Shown: positions 8,487 to 18,193 of the stretch, piece after piece | Layout of the letters: every line of letters begins with the position of its first letter | Numbering within the stretch: the stretch's first letter is position 1 | NCBI RefSeq assembly: GCF_014279755.1 | Contig: NZ_CP047951.1 | Span: forward strand, 2,356,001-2,420,000 | Source: Synechococcus sp. PROS-U-1 | GTDB taxonomy: Bacteria > Cyanobacteriota > Cyanobacteriia > PCC-6307 > Cyanobiaceae | DNA length: 64,000 nucleotides | Direction: 5' to 3' | Notes under the pieces: generated by a model | What the model was told of the DNA's origin: nothing | What the model saw: the letters and a program-made list of their open reading frames with translations, nothing else | Databases searched by the model: none | Translations under genes and position numbers: made by a program

Positions 8487-9967
8487 CAACCCTTGAGTTT
8501 CTTGCTGAGAATCTGGTTGGCCAGCTTGGGATCGGCCTTACCACCAGTCTTCTTCATCAATTGTCCGACGAAGAAGCCCTGCAACTTGGTCTTGCCGCCT
8601 CGGAAGGCCTCCACCTCATCAGGATGGGCCGTCAGCAGCTCGTCCACGATGGCCTCAATCGCAGCCGGATCACTGATCATGCCGAGGCCGCGCTCATCGA
8701 CGATCGCCTTGGGAGACCCCCCCTTTTCCAGAAGCTCCGGCAGGATCTCCTTGGCAATCTTGCCGCTGATCTTGCCCCCATCGATTAGTTGCACCATCTC
8801 CGCCAGCTGGTCCGGCCGGAACGGCAATTCGGCATAGCAAAGCCGGTTGCTGTTCACATAGGCGGCGATATCGCCGGTGATCCAGTTCGCTGCAAGCTTG
8901 GCGTCGGCACCGGCGTTCACAACGGCTTCGAAGTAATCCGCCATCGGCCGCTCATCGGTGAGCACCCGTGCGTCGTACTGGGATAGACCGAGATCATCGG
9001 CATAGCGATGCCGCTTGGCCGCCGGCAGCTCTGGCAATTCAGAGCGCCACGACTCCCGCTGATCGGCCTTCACCTCAATCGGGCCGAGGTCAGGATCCGG
9101 GAAGTAGCGGTAATCACTGGCTCCCTCTTTGCTGCGCATGCTCTTGGTGAGCTGCTTGCCTTCATCCCAGAGCCGCGTCTCCTGCACGATCGGCTCGCCA
9201 GTCTCGTAGGCCTTGATCTGGCGTTTGATCTCGTAGTCACACGCCTTTTGGATGGCGGAAAACGAGTTCATGTTCTTGATCTCCACCTTCGTGCCGAAGG
9301 GGGCATCCGGACCCCGACGCACAGAGATGTTCACGTCACAACGCAGGGATCCCTCCTGCATGTTGCCGTCGCTCACACCCAGATAGCGCATGATCCGGCG
9401 AATCTCCGAGGCATACTCAGCAGCCTCACGACCGGTGCGCAAATCCGGCTTGCTGACAATCTCCGCCAGGGCCACTCCGGCGCGGTTGTAATCCACCAAG
9501 GAATGGGTAGATCCTGCCAGGCGGTCGCTGCCGGCATGCACCAACTTGCCAGCGTCTTCCTCCATATGAAGGCGCTCGATCCCGATCGTTTTCAGGTAGG
9601 TGTCTTTTCCCTTTTCGGCCACTTCCACCTCAATCCAGCCCTCCTCGGCGATCGGCTGGTCGTACTGGGAGATCTGATAGTTCTTCGGGAGATCGGGATA
9701 GAAATACTGCTTGCGGTCGAACTTGCTGTGTTCCGCAATATTGAGGTTCAGCGCCATCGCCGCCTTGACCGCGTACTCGAGCACCTTCTGATTCAGCACA
9801 GGGAGCGTGCCTGGAAGGCCGCAGACCACCGGATCAATGTGGGTGTTGGGGTCATCGCCAAATGTGGTCGATGCCGCCGTGAAAATTTTGCTGTCCGTTC
9901 CCAGCTGAACGTGGGTCTCGAGACCGATCACGGCCTCCCAGGCCAGTTGAGTTGCTGCGTCGGCCAT
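8486..9967 (-). CDS. gatB: Asp-tRNA(Asn)/Glu-tRNA(Gln) amidotransferase subunit B
   Basis: GatB is the tRNA-binding and kinase subunit of the GatCAB complex, which makes Gln-tRNA(Gln) from misacylated Glu-tRNA(Gln) in cyanobacteria. The 493-residue length is normal. Motifs: IGLETHVQL at the N-terminus, VCGLPGTLPVLN, KQYFYPDLPKNYQISQYD, SLVDYNRAGVALAEIVS, GSLRCDVNISVRR and KNMNSF, then the C-terminal YqeY-like tail with GFFVGQLMKKTGGKADP. It heads a two-gene unit with the downstream dioxygenase. Confidence 0.97.
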   Translation of the reverse strand: MADAATQLAWEAVIGLETHVQLGTDSKIFTAASTTFGDDPNTHIDPVVCGLPGTLPVLNQKVLEYAVKAAMALNLNIAEHSKFDRKQYFYPDLPKNYQISQYDQPIAEEGWIEVEVAEKGKDTYLKTIGIERLHMEEDAGKLVHAGSDRLAGSTHSLVDYNRAGVALAEIVSKPDLRTGREAAEYASEIRRIMRYLGVSDGNMQEGSLRCDVNISVRRGPDAPFGTKVEIKNMNSFSAIQKACDYEIKRQIKAYETGEPIVQETRLWDEGKQLTKSMRSKEGASDYRYFPDPDLGPIEVKADQRESWRSELPELPAAKRHRYADDLGLSQYDARVLTDERPMADYFEAVVNAGADAKLAANWITGDIAAYVNSNRLCYAELPFRPDQLAEMVQLIDGGKISGKIAKEILPELLEKGGSPKAIVDERGLGMISDPAAIEAIVDELLTAHPDEVEAFRGGKTKLQGFFVGQLMKKTGGKADPKLANQILSKKLKG

Positions 9968-10048
9968 GCGCCCGTGGTGTGAAGCAATCTCGGGATCCTA
10001 TGGAATCAGGCCCGAGCCGATCAGGATGGGTGTTGTTGCCTGGCCGGC

Positions 10049-10639
10049 ATGGATCCCGCAACACAAGAGCCAGAAGCGATCAATCGCAGGCTGCGGAATC
10101 TGCTCCAGACCCATCTGAAGCTGCTGGACCCTGAGCTTCTCCACCCGGATCCTGATGCCGTTCTGATTGAACAGGGCGAGATCGCCGACTCCCTGCTCCT
10201 GGTGCAACAGGGCCGCCTCGCCGTCGAAATCCAGCAGACCGGCCATGCATCCAGAGTCATCGCTGAAGTGGGTGCTGGAGCGGTCCTGGGAGAAATGGCG
10301 CTTTTCGGAATCGGGGAGCCCCGCCACGGTGCGCGGGTCCGTGTGCTGGATACCAGCACGGAAATCCTGCGCTTCTCGCGGGAGGCGCTGCACGGAGCCG
10401 TGCTCTTCGACGCCGAACTCGCGGCCGAAATGCTGCTCATGAGCAGTGAACGCTGCCGCAACAGCAACCGGATGATCAACCTCTTGCTGGATGGCATTGA
10501 TGCCACAACCCGCGGCGATGCCTCGGCACTGACGCACATCTGCAGCAGCCTCCGCAATGGGCCTGACAGCATGGGGGAAGCGGCGGCTCAGCTGGAGCAG
10601 CTGCTGAAGCACACAGATCCACCACGCCAGGAGAGTTGA
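10049..10639 (+). CDS. Stand-alone cyclic nucleotide-binding domain protein
   Basis: This 196-residue protein is mainly one CNB beta-roll (about residues 30-125) with the phosphate-binding cassette in GAVLGEMALFGIGEPRH. The conserved Glu and Arg are present, but the residue after the Arg is His rather than the usual Ser/Thr, so ligand choice is uncertain. The helical C-terminal part (RNSNRMINLLLDGID) has no helix-turn-helix, kinase or channel that I can see, so it may be a binding partner or adaptor. It lies 7 bp upstream of thiO and near a CHASE2 cyclase on the same strand. Confidence 0.8.
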   Translation: MDPATQEPEAINRRLRNLLQTHLKLLDPELLHPDPDAVLIEQGEIADSLLLVQQGRLAVEIQQTGHASRVIAEVGAGAVLGEMALFGIGEPRHGARVRVLDTSTEILRFSREALHGAVLFDAELAAEMLLMSSERCRNSNRMINLLLDGIDATTRGDASALTHICSSLRNGPDSMGEAAAQLEQLLKHTDPPRQES

Positions 10640-10646
10640 GCCAGCC

Positions 10647-11753
10647 ATGACTCCTGCAGACCATCCAGCCACGCTTGTGCTGGGGGGTGGCTTGATGGGC
10701 CTGGCGGTGGCCCATCAGTTGGCCCGTCGCGGACAGCACGTGACCGTGATCAGCCGCCGCCGCAGCGAAGCGGCCGGATTTGTGGCTGCCGGCATGCTGG
10801 CTCCTCATGCCGAAGGCCTCAGCGGCACCCTGCTGCAGCTCGGCCAGGCCAGCCTGGAGCAGATTCCACGCTGGGTGGCGCAGATTGAACGAGACAGCGG
10901 TCTTGGCTGCGGCCTGCGCACCAGCGGCATTGTGGTGCCGTTCCGAACAGCGGCAGAGCGCGACGCTTACCCCACAGCCCACCTAGGGCAAACCTTGGAC
11001 CGCGCCGGCCTGGAACAGGAGATCCCGGACTTAGGTCCGGAGTGGACCACTGGATTGCTGTTCGAACAGGACGGGCAGATCGACAACCGCCGGCAACTGA
11101 TGCGGGCGCTGGAGCGCGCCTGTGTCTCCCTGGGCGTGCAGTTCATGGAAGGCGCCGAGGTGTTGAACCTGCTCCAAGGGGAGCGTGGGCAACTCAGTGG
11201 TGTCGCACTGCGCAGTGCGGAGGGGGAGCAGCAGCAGCTGCACTGCCGACAAGCGGTGCTCTGCAGTGGTGCTTGGAGCCAACAACTGGTGCCACAACTC
11301 CCTGTGTTCCCGGTGAAAGGCCAGATGCTCTCGCTGCAAGGCCCGCGGGACGCCCTGAAGCGGGTGATCTTTGGCCCAGGCACGTACCTCGTCCCCCGAG
11401 AGGACGGATTGATCGTGGTGGGTGCCACAAGTGAACGGGATGCAGCCTTCGCCGAAGGACTGACCCCCGATGGGCAAAAGCAACTCCAACAGGGCATTGC
11501 AGCGTTGCTACCGATCGCAACCGGCTGGCCACCAATGGAACGCTGGTGGGGCTTCCGGCCCTGCACGCCGGATGAAGGGCCTCTGCTTGGCCCTGGCCCG
11601 ATCCCTGGCTTATGGCTGGCCTGCGGACATCACCGCAATGGGGTGCTGCTTGCGGCGATCACTGCAGAGCTCACAGCCTCCAGCCTGCAGGACGCCCCCC
11701 TACCAGCAGACAACGTCGCCCTGCTCAAGAACTTTCACTGGAGCCGATTTTGA
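10647..11753 (+). CDS. thiO: Glycine oxidase ThiO (FAD-dependent)
   Basis: ThiO oxidises glycine to the imine needed for the thiazole part of thiamine. The 368-residue protein opens with the dinucleotide-binding fold LVLGGGLMGLAVAHQLARRG, continues with AAGMLAPHAEG (typical of DadA/ThiO oxidases), VKGQMLSLQGP in the middle and a C-terminal GLWLACGHHRNGVLLA that closes the FAD site. Spacing of 7 bp to the CNB gene upstream and a TTGA overlap with the cyclase downstream suggest one transcript. A different D-amino-acid oxidase of the same family cannot be excluded. Confidence 0.88.
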   Translation: MTPADHPATLVLGGGLMGLAVAHQLARRGQHVTVISRRRSEAAGFVAAGMLAPHAEGLSGTLLQLGQASLEQIPRWVAQIERDSGLGCGLRTSGIVVPFRTAAERDAYPTAHLGQTLDRAGLEQEIPDLGPEWTTGLLFEQDGQIDNRRQLMRALERACVSLGVQFMEGAEVLNLLQGERGQLSGVALRSAEGEQQQLHCRQAVLCSGAWSQQLVPQLPVFPVKGQMLSLQGPRDALKRVIFGPGTYLVPREDGLIVVGATSERDAAFAEGLTPDGQKQLQQGIAALLPIATGWPPMERWWGFRPCTPDEGPLLGPGPIPGLWLACGHHRNGVLLAAITAELTASSLQDAPLPADNVALLKNFHWSRF

Positions 11754-13669
11754 GGTTCAACGAGCGCCTGCGCGATGGCCTGATCCAGGGCGGCATCGTC
11801 GGCGCCGCAGCTCTGCTCCTGGGGGGACTGGCCACAACCGGGATCAGCGAATCGATCGATCTGCTGCTCTACGACGCCGTCATCAGCCTCAGGGCCACTG
11901 ACTCCGCCCAACGGCACCCGGTGACCATCGCTGGAATCGATGAGGGAGACATCAGCCACTACGGATGGCCCATCGACGATGCCGTGCTGTGTCGCGCCAT
12001 CAGCAATGCAGTAGAAGCCAAGGCCAGTGCGATTGGCCTTGATCTCTATCGCGACCAAGGCATCGGGGAGCAACAAACGTGCCTCCGCGCGTTGATCCAA
12101 CGACACCCCAAGGTCGTTGCCATCTTCAATGCAGCAGAGGGCATCCAAGCTCCTCCAGGCACACCGCCTGAGCAGCAGGCGTTCAATGACCTGGTGGTGG
12201 ATGCCGATGGCGTGATCCGGCGCGACCTGGTCCATGTGAGCGGGCAAGACGACGCCACCGTGAGCCTGCCGGTTCGTCTGGTGGAGACATCGAATCTTCA
12301 ACCCGACCTTCTCGATGCCCTGAGGTCTCCGCAGAGGGCCGAACGGCTCGGGCCCTGGCTGCTACCGCATTCCGGGGGCTACCGAGACCTTGATGCCGCG
12401 GGCTATCAGCGGCTGCTTCCGTTTCAACAACCCGGCAGCTTCCGCACCATCAGCCTGCGGGCTCTGGCCAATGGAGAGGCCAAAACAATGGAGCAGCTGA
12501 GGGGTGAGATCGTGCTGATGGGCAGCACAGCCCCCAGCCTCCGTGATCTGTTCGAGATTCCGCAGAGCCGCTTCATCCGAACAGAACGTCAACTCCGCAT
12601 GCCCGGCGTCGAGGTGCATGCGCTGCGGGTCGCAGCACTTCTGAATGGCCTGAGTGAGCCGTGGTCGCTCAAAACGCTGCCGCCTTGGAGCGATCGTGGC
12701 CTGGAACTGCTCGCGATCCTGACCGGGATCTACCTCGGCGAAAGCTTCCGCAAGCTTCGGCAAAGCATCACGGTCACCGCTGTCCTCACCGCAGCAGTGG
12801 CGAGCAGCGGCATCGCCTTGCTCTGGATGCAGGGGCTATGGATCGGCCTCACCCTTCCGGTGATCTCACTACCCGTCATGGCGGGGGTGGGTTGGCTGCG
12901 ACGCGGTGCCCTGCATCAAAGGCAGAAACAACAAATCGAACGGCTCTTGGGGCAAACCACTTCCCCTGCAGTCGCCTCTCAGTTGTGGGATCAACGCGAC
13001 GCGCTGCTGCGCGATGGTCAATTTGAAGGCAAACAGGTGGACGCCACCGTGTTGTTCACAGACACGCAGGATTTCACCAGCATTTCGGAACAGCTCGCCC
13101 CCGCCGATCTCCTGCTGTGGCTCAATCGCGGCATGGCCCTGCTGGTGAAAGAAATCACCGACCACGGCGGCATCATTAACAAGTTCACCGGCGATGGTCT
13201 CCTGGCGGTGTTCGGTGCACCGATCAGCCAGGGCAAGGCCGTGGATGCTCGTCACGCGATTGATGCTGCCCTGGCGATTGCCGCTCGGCTTGAGCAACTC
13301 AACCGTGAACTCAGCAGGGAAGAGGCACCCCCCATGCGCATTCGGATCGGCATCCATTCAGGCCCACTCATCGCCGGCTCGATGGGCAGCAGCACACGGC
13401 TGGAATACACCGTGATGGGAGACACGGTGAACTGCGCATCGCGGCTGGAAAGCCTGGCCCGGGTGCCCAGCGACCATGTCTGCCGCACGCTGTTCAGTCG
13501 GCAAACTCTGCAGCAGTGTGCGAACGATGACCTGATCTGGCACTCGGTAGGTCGGTTTCATGTGAAAGGACGCCAACAGGTCGTGGACGTGCTCGAACTA
13601 AACGGCGTGAAACCCGGTACAGCCTTCAGAACAGGCAACGCACCGGCAGACGATCCGGCCAAGAGCTGA
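11750..13669 (+). CDS. CHASE2-domain class III adenylate cyclase (first copy)
   Basis: Domain order: N-terminal membrane helix (about 10-30), extracytoplasmic CHASE2 sensor (about 40-340, with VTIAGIDEGDISHYGWP and GSTAPSLRDLF), closely spaced hydrophobic helices (about 370-430) and a cytoplasmic class III cyclase domain (about 470-620). Catalytic residues are visible: metal-binding Asp in FTDTQDFT and in GDGLLAVFG, substrate Lys in NKFTGDG, Thr in the purine-selecting position of EYTVMG, and the transition-state Asn and Arg in VNCASR. It should make cAMP in response to a periplasmic signal. A TTG at 11750 overlapping the thiO stop is the best start; the frame is open further upstream but inside thiO. 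Its 3' end overlaps the convergent DUF928-like gene by 44 bp. Confidence 0.88.
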   Translation: MRFNERLRDGLIQGGIVGAAALLLGGLATTGISESIDLLLYDAVISLRATDSAQRHPVTIAGIDEGDISHYGWPIDDAVLCRAISNAVEAKASAIGLDLYRDQGIGEQQTCLRALIQRHPKVVAIFNAAEGIQAPPGTPPEQQAFNDLVVDADGVIRRDLVHVSGQDDATVSLPVRLVETSNLQPDLLDALRSPQRAERLGPWLLPHSGGYRDLDAAGYQRLLPFQQPGSFRTISLRALANGEAKTMEQLRGEIVLMGSTAPSLRDLFEIPQSRFIRTERQLRMPGVEVHALRVAALLNGLSEPWSLKTLPPWSDRGLELLAILTGIYLGESFRKLRQSITVTAVLTAAVASSGIALLWMQGLWIGLTLPVISLPVMAGVGWLRRGALHQRQKQQIERLLGQTTSPAVASQLWDQRDALLRDGQFEGKQVDATVLFTDTQDFTSISEQLAPADLLLWLNRGMALLVKEITDHGGIINKFTGDGLLAVFGAPISQGKAVDARHAIDAALAIAARLEQLNRELSREEAPPMRIRIGIHSGPLIAGSMGSSTRLEYTVMGDTVNCASRLESLARVPSDHVCRTLFSRQTLQQCANDDLIWHSVGRFHVKGRQQVVDVLELNGVKPGTAFRTGNAPADDPAKS

Positions 13670-14264
13670 GATCCAGAGGCGCAAGGTTGAAGTCCTGAAT
13701 CAACCGCGCTTTGGCAACGGAGCCGTCACATCGGTTGGCAAGTGCCTTCAGTCGTTCCTGAAGGCTCAGATCCACCGGCGTGGGCTCAGCCAACAGCAAG
13801 GTGATGGCCGGTGGAGCATCAAAGCCCCCATCCCAGCTCAGGGGATCCACGCCAGAGTTTGGCTCGAGGCACTGGTAGCTGGATTCCCAGACGACTCCAT
13901 CGGCCAACGGCGCACGGAACAGCGTGACCCCGACCGGCGAAGGATCGAGACGAATGCGTTGCACGCGATTCTTGGCACCGGCAACAGTGCCCGCTGAGGC
14001 CAGGCGTCGCAGATCCATGAGCAACGGCTTTGGAGTCTGGGTCGGACCCTGCAAAGTCCCCAGCAAGCGTTCAACATCCGGAGCAAAAACGCTGTTCTGC
14101 GGCACGAGGTGAATCAACAAGCGTGCGGTGCACTCACCACGCGTTCCACCCCCCACTCGGCGCCCCGGAAAACTGGAACGGAGCTGGGGACTGGCCGCTG
14201 CAGGGAGCACCGCTCCCAGCATCAGGACGCTTAACAACCGCTTCAGCAGACCGGAACAGCCCAT
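13626..14264 (-). CDS. Secreted DUF928-like protein
   Basis: This 212-residue protein has a signal peptide (MGCSGLLKRLLSVLMLGAVL, cleavage near AAAS) followed by the glycine-rich signature GRRVGGGTRGEC that I associate with the cyanobacterial DUF928 family, then LLIHLVPQNSVF and a C-terminal helix with a cysteine (LQERLKALANRCDG). DUF928 proteins have no established function but recur beside CHAT and CHASE2 genes in cyanobacteria; here both neighbours are of that kind. I chose the ATG at 14264 over a TTG seven codons upstream because it gives a clean signal peptide. It is convergent with the cyclase and divergent from the CHAT gene. Confidence 0.65.
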   Translation of the reverse strand: MGCSGLLKRLLSVLMLGAVLPAAASPQLRSSFPGRRVGGGTRGECTARLLIHLVPQNSVFAPDVERLLGTLQGPTQTPKPLLMDLRRLASAGTVAGAKNRVQRIRLDPSPVGVTLFRAPLADGVVWESSYQCLEPNSGVDPLSWDGGFDAPPAITLLLAEPTPVDLSLQERLKALANRCDGSVAKARLIQDFNLAPLDLSSWPDRLPVRCLF

Positions 14265-14404
14265 GACGCCCGCACACCAAGACAACCCTTCTTTCAGGAT
14301 CGGTCGTCATCCAAGGGAGGGGCTGTCTCTTGTAACCAAAGCCTTACAAATTCAGCCACACCCGACATTCAGAGCTAATCGAAGAAGACGTGCTGCCTCT
14401 GACC

Positions 14405-15658
14405 ATGCTCAACAGGTTGACAACCCTTTCACTGGCAGTTGCCTTGGGATCTGGCTTGCTGGTGAGTGGCGGCCCGAGCCACGGTCAAACCTCTCCCGAG
14501 TTGACCAAGAAAGTGCTGCAGATGGAACGGGATCGCGAAAAGGAATTTGAGGATTACTTCGGCGAAGACCTTGCCTCGGTCAGCAAAACCGCTGATGAAA
14601 CCGCCGCCGACCTGGAACGCCTCAGTGCCGAGACCGGCACCCGCTCAGCCCTGCTGTACGTGATTCCGCGGAAGACCCATCTGCACCTGGTGCTGATCCC
14701 CCCCAGCGGGACACCAATCGTGAAGGACTTTTACGACGTCACCGACCCGGAGCTCTTCGCCGTCTCTGGACAGTTTCACAAGGGCATCCTGCGGATGGAT
14801 GCGGCCCAGAGCCAAACCAGCGGCCAACAGCTTTATGACTGGATCATCAAGCCCTATGAGCAGGAGCTGGCTGCTGCCGAGATCGATCTGCTGCTGTTCT
14901 GCCTCGGCGACGGGGTCAAGGATCTAGCCCTACCGGCCCTATCGAACGACGGCACCTATCTGATCGAGACCTATGCCATGGCGCGGATCCCCGCGTTCAA
15001 CCTGATTGAGACGAACTACAAGCCGTTCAAGAGCGGCCAACTGCTGGCCATGGGAGCCAGTCAATTTCAGGATCCATCGATTCCAGCCTTACCAGGCACA
15101 AAGAAGGAAATCGCCGGGCTCAGCAAAAGCCTTAGCTCCACAGGCCAAGGCCAATGGGGCGTCACCCGTCTGGAGAACCAGGCCTTCACGCAAACACGGA
15201 TCAACCAAAACCTGTCGAAGCAACCCTTCTCGGCACTGCACGTGAGCACCCACGCGCAATTCCAACCCGGCAAGGTCGAAGCCTCCTACATCCAACTGTG
15301 GGATCAGAAACTGACACTCAAGGCCCTCAATGCGATCGACTGGGACCAATCCAAAGCGGATCTGATCGTTCTCAGTGCCTGTCAAACCGCTCTGGGAGAC
15401 ACCGATGCTGCCAATGGCTTTGCAGGACTCGCCCTCAAGGCTGGCGTTCCATCCGCCATCGGCACGCTTTGGTCGATCAACGATCAATCGACCACAAATT
15501 TGATGAAGGCCTTCTACAGCGAACTGCCCGAAAGCCGGACCAAAGCACAGGCCCTTCAATCAGCCCAAGTGGCGGCAATCCGCGGTTCTGGCAGCTCAAT
15601 CGCCATGAAATCTCCCTACTACTGGGCAGGCTTCAGCCTGATCAGCACACCGTGGTGA
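14405..15658 (+). CDS. Secreted CHAT-domain (caspase-like) protein
   Basis: After a signal peptide (MLNRLTTLSLAVALGSGLLV, cleavage near SHGQ) and a short acidic helical stretch comes a CHAT domain filling the rest of about 417 residues. The caspase-type catalytic dyad is visible: His in ALHVSTHAQF and Cys in LIVLSACQTALGD, followed by GFAGLALKAGVPSAIGTLW. CHAT proteins are clan CD cysteine peptidases or peptidase-like regulators; no TPR repeats, common in other CHAT proteins, are present. An upstream GTG at 14390 is an alternative start. It is divergent from the DUF928-like gene. Confidence 0.87.
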   Translation: MLNRLTTLSLAVALGSGLLVSGGPSHGQTSPELTKKVLQMERDREKEFEDYFGEDLASVSKTADETAADLERLSAETGTRSALLYVIPRKTHLHLVLIPPSGTPIVKDFYDVTDPELFAVSGQFHKGILRMDAAQSQTSGQQLYDWIIKPYEQELAAAEIDLLLFCLGDGVKDLALPALSNDGTYLIETYAMARIPAFNLIETNYKPFKSGQLLAMGASQFQDPSIPALPGTKKEIAGLSKSLSSTGQGQWGVTRLENQAFTQTRINQNLSKQPFSALHVSTHAQFQPGKVEASYIQLWDQKLTLKALNAIDWDQSKADLIVLSACQTALGDTDAANGFAGLALKAGVPSAIGTLWSINDQSTTNLMKAFYSELPESRTKAQALQSAQVAAIRGSGSSIAMKSPYYWAGFSLISTPW

Positions 15659-15671
15659 GCGGATCAGGCTG
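15634..15671. terminator. 10-bp inverted repeat between convergent CHAT gene and ndk
   Basis: The arms CAGCCTGATC (15634-15643) and GATCAGGCTG (15662-15671) are perfect reverse complements around an 18-nt loop holding the CHAT stop codon. Its place between two convergent genes suggests a shared transcription stop; no T-run follows. Confidence 0.4.
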
Positions 15672-15686
15672 AAGCGGTCGGTCCCC

Positions 15687-16142
15687 TCAGGACTCGACGC
15701 GCCAAGTCTGGTCGGAAGGGGTCCAATCGTTCAGCTCAGAGGCATCGAACCAAAGACCAATTTCAAACGCAGCGGTTTCGGCGGCATCGGACCCATGGAT
15801 GACATTGCGGCCGATGTTGATGGCCAGGTCGCCGCGAATGGTGCCGGGCTCGGCCTCGAGGGGCTTGGTGGCACCGATCAGCTTGCGGGCACTGGCGATG
15901 ACGCCATCGCCTTCCCAGACCATGGCCACGACAGGGCCAGATGTGATGAAGTCGACGAGGCCAGCAAAGAAGGGACGCTCCTTGTGGACGCCGTAATGCT
16001 GTTCAGCGAGGGCACGGCTGGGGGTGATCTGCTTCAGACCCACAAGCTTGAATCCCTTGCGCTCAAAGCGGCCGAGGATCTCGCCCACCAGACCACGCTG
16101 GACGCCGTCGGGCTTAATGGCGATGAACGTGCGTTCGGCCAT
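15687..16142 (-). CDS. ndk: Nucleoside diphosphate kinase
   Basis: NDK balances nucleoside triphosphate pools by phosphate transfer through a histidine. The start at [17 protein letters not shown] gives the usual 151 residues; the frame is open 33 codons further upstream, but that part is not conserved-looking. The active-site histidine is in [19 protein letters not shown]. It is convergent with the CHAT gene and divergent from speA. Confidence 0.97.
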   Translation of the reverse strand: MAERTFIAIKPDGVQRGLVGEILGRFERKGFKLVGLKQITPSRALAEQHYGVHKERPFFAGLVDFITSGPVVAMVWEGDGVIASARKLIGATKPLEAEPGTIRGDLAINIGRNVIHGSDAAETAAFEIGLWFDASELNDWTPSDQTWRVES

Positions 16143-16264
16143 GGATTGGTGTGAATGAAAAGCGCCGCCATCGTCAGTGCTGGCCACCCCGCTTGGCAAG
16201 CACCAACGATGGGAATCGCATGGGATGTCCCTAGATTCCAAACAATCTCTTCAGGCAAACGCAG

Positions 16265-18193
16265 GTGTCAGACAGCGAACACTGGTCGATTCAGGACAGT
16301 GCTGCGTTGTATGGCCTTGACCGCTGGGGCGATCCGTACTTCTCGATCAACGGCCGCGGGCATGTCAGTGTTCAGCCACAGGGGGAGCGTGGCGGCAGCC
16401 TGGATCTGGTGGATCTTGTGGCCGAACTGCGCGGTCGAAATCTCGGTTTGCCACTTCTGATTCGTTTCGACGACATCCTGGAAGACCGGTTGGAGCGCCT
16501 GCACGCCGCCTTTGAACGCGCGATCGCGCAGTACGACTACCGCGGTCGTTACCAAGGGGTCTTCCCCGTCAAGTGCAACCAGCAGCGGCATGTGGTGGAG
16601 GAGCTGGTGAGCTGTGGCCACCGCTGGAACTTCGGACTCGAAGCAGGAAGCAAGGCCGAGCTTCTGATTGCCCTCTCGTTGCTGGATGACCCGGAGGCAC
16701 TGCTGATCTGCAACGGCTACAAGGATCGGCTTTACATCGAGACAGCGATTCTGGCGCGCCGCTTGGGACGCCAACCAGTGGTCGTGATCGAACAACCCGA
16801 TGAGGTCGACCGCATCATCGAAGCCAGCCGCAGCCTTGAGGCCGCTCCCTACATCGGCGTGCGCGCCAAGTTGTCGAGCCGCAGCACCGGGCGATGGGGC
16901 AGTTCCGTGGGAGACAAGGCCAAATTTGGACTGTCCATCCCCGATCTGCTGGCCACTGTTGAACGCCTGAAGCAACACGATCTGCTGCAGGATCTGCGGT
17001 TGCTCCATTTCCACATCGGCAGCCAGATCAACGACATCGCTGTGCTGAAGGACGCGCTGCAGGAAGCCGGCCAGATCTACGTGGAGCTGACACGGCTCGG
17101 TGCGCCGATGGGATTTCTCGACGTCGGTGGGGGCCTGGGCATCGACTATGACGGCAGCCGCACCGCGTCGGCCGCCTCAACGAACTATTCCCTGCAGAAC
17201 TACGCCAACGATGTGGTGGCCACGGTGCGGGAGTGCTGTGAACCGAATGGGGTTGCGGTACCCACCCTGGTGAGCGAAAGCGGGCGAGCCATTGCCAGCC
17301 ATTTCTCGCTGCTGGTGTTCGACGTGCTGGGAAGCAGTGCACTGCCTGCTTCCGTTCCCAGCCACCGCAACGATGAACCTCTCACCGTTCGCAATCTGCG
17401 GGAGACCCTGGCCACGATCCAGGAGCTCTCAAGCTCAGCGGAGGCCGAATTGGTTCGACTGCAAGAGGCTTGGAACGATGCACTGAAGTTCAAACAGGAC
17501 GCCCTCGCAGCGTTCCGACTCGGCTACATGGGGCTGCGCGACCGCGCGACAGCAGAGCAACTGACCTGGGCCTGCGCCGATGCGATCGCCAGCCGACTTC
17601 CAGCGGATCAGACCGTGCCCGAGGAGCTGTCTGCCCTCCGTGGAGCCTTGGCCGGGACGTATTACGCCAACTTTTCGATCTTCAGGTCAGCGCCTGACAC
17701 CTGGGCCATCGACCAACTCTTCCCCGTCCTGCCGATTCAGAAGCTCGAGCAACGCCCGAGCCGCCTGGCCAGCCTGGCCGACCTCACCTGCGATTCCGAC
17801 GGGCGCCTCGATCGCTTCATCGGTGAAGGTCAGCCCAAAACCCTTCTGGAGCTGCACGCTTTGGAAGGCGACGAGCCCTATTTGATTGCCCTCTTCCTCA
17901 GCGGCGCGTACCAGGAGGTGATGGGCAACCTCCACAACCTGTTCGGCACCACCAACGCTGTTCACATCCGTCTCAGTCCTGGAGGCAGCTACCGCATCGA
18001 TCATGTGGTCCGTGGCGACACCAATGCCGATGTGCTCGAGGCCATGGAGCACGATCCGCGCGCGTTGCTGGAACGGCTGCGGGTGGCTGCAGAGGCAGCC
18101 ATCAACAACGGAAAGCTCCGCATCGACGAATCACGACGTCTTCTCGATCATCTGGAGAGCAGCCTGCGCCAGACCACCTACCTTCAAGACTGA
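16265..18193 (+). CDS. speA: Biosynthetic arginine decarboxylase
   Basis: SpeA is a PLP enzyme that converts arginine to agmatine, the entry to polyamine synthesis. The 642-residue length fits. Visible are the PLP lysine in GVFPVKCNQQRHV, LHFHIGSQIND, the phosphate-binding DVGGGLGIDYDGS, and the C-terminal DHVVRGDTNADVLEAM. A GTG serves as start. The last 10 bp overlap the end of the convergent Crp/Fnr gene. Confidence 0.95.
   Translation: MSDSEHWSIQDSAALYGLDRWGDPYFSINGRGHVSVQPQGERGGSLDLVDLVAELRGRNLGLPLLIRFDDILEDRLERLHAAFERAIAQYDYRGRYQGVFPVKCNQQRHVVEELVSCGHRWNFGLEAGSKAELLIALSLLDDPEALLICNGYKDRLYIETAILARRLGRQPVVVIEQPDEVDRIIEASRSLEAAPYIGVRAKLSSRSTGRWGSSVGDKAKFGLSIPDLLATVERLKQHDLLQDLRLLHFHIGSQINDIAVLKDALQEAGQIYVELTRLGAPMGFLDVGGGLGIDYDGSRTASAASTNYSLQNYANDVVATVRECCEPNGVAVPTLVSESGRAIASHFSLLVFDVLGSSALPASVPSHRNDEPLTVRNLRETLATIQELSSSAEAELVRLQEAWNDALKFKQDALAAFRLGYMGLRDRATAEQLTWACADAIASRLPADQTVPEELSALRGALAGTYYANFSIFRSAPDTWAIDQLFPVLPIQKLEQRPSRLASLADLTCDSDGRLDRFIGEGQPKTLLELHALEGDEPYLIALFLSGAYQEVMGNLHNLFGTTNAVHIRLSPGGSYRIDHVVRGDTNADVLEAMEHDPRALLERLRVAAEAAINNGKLRIDESRRLLDHLESSLRQTTYLQD

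Noticed and set aside
9008-9982. 324-codon ORF on the plus strand
   Set aside because: It is fully antisense to gatB, whose motifs are unambiguous.
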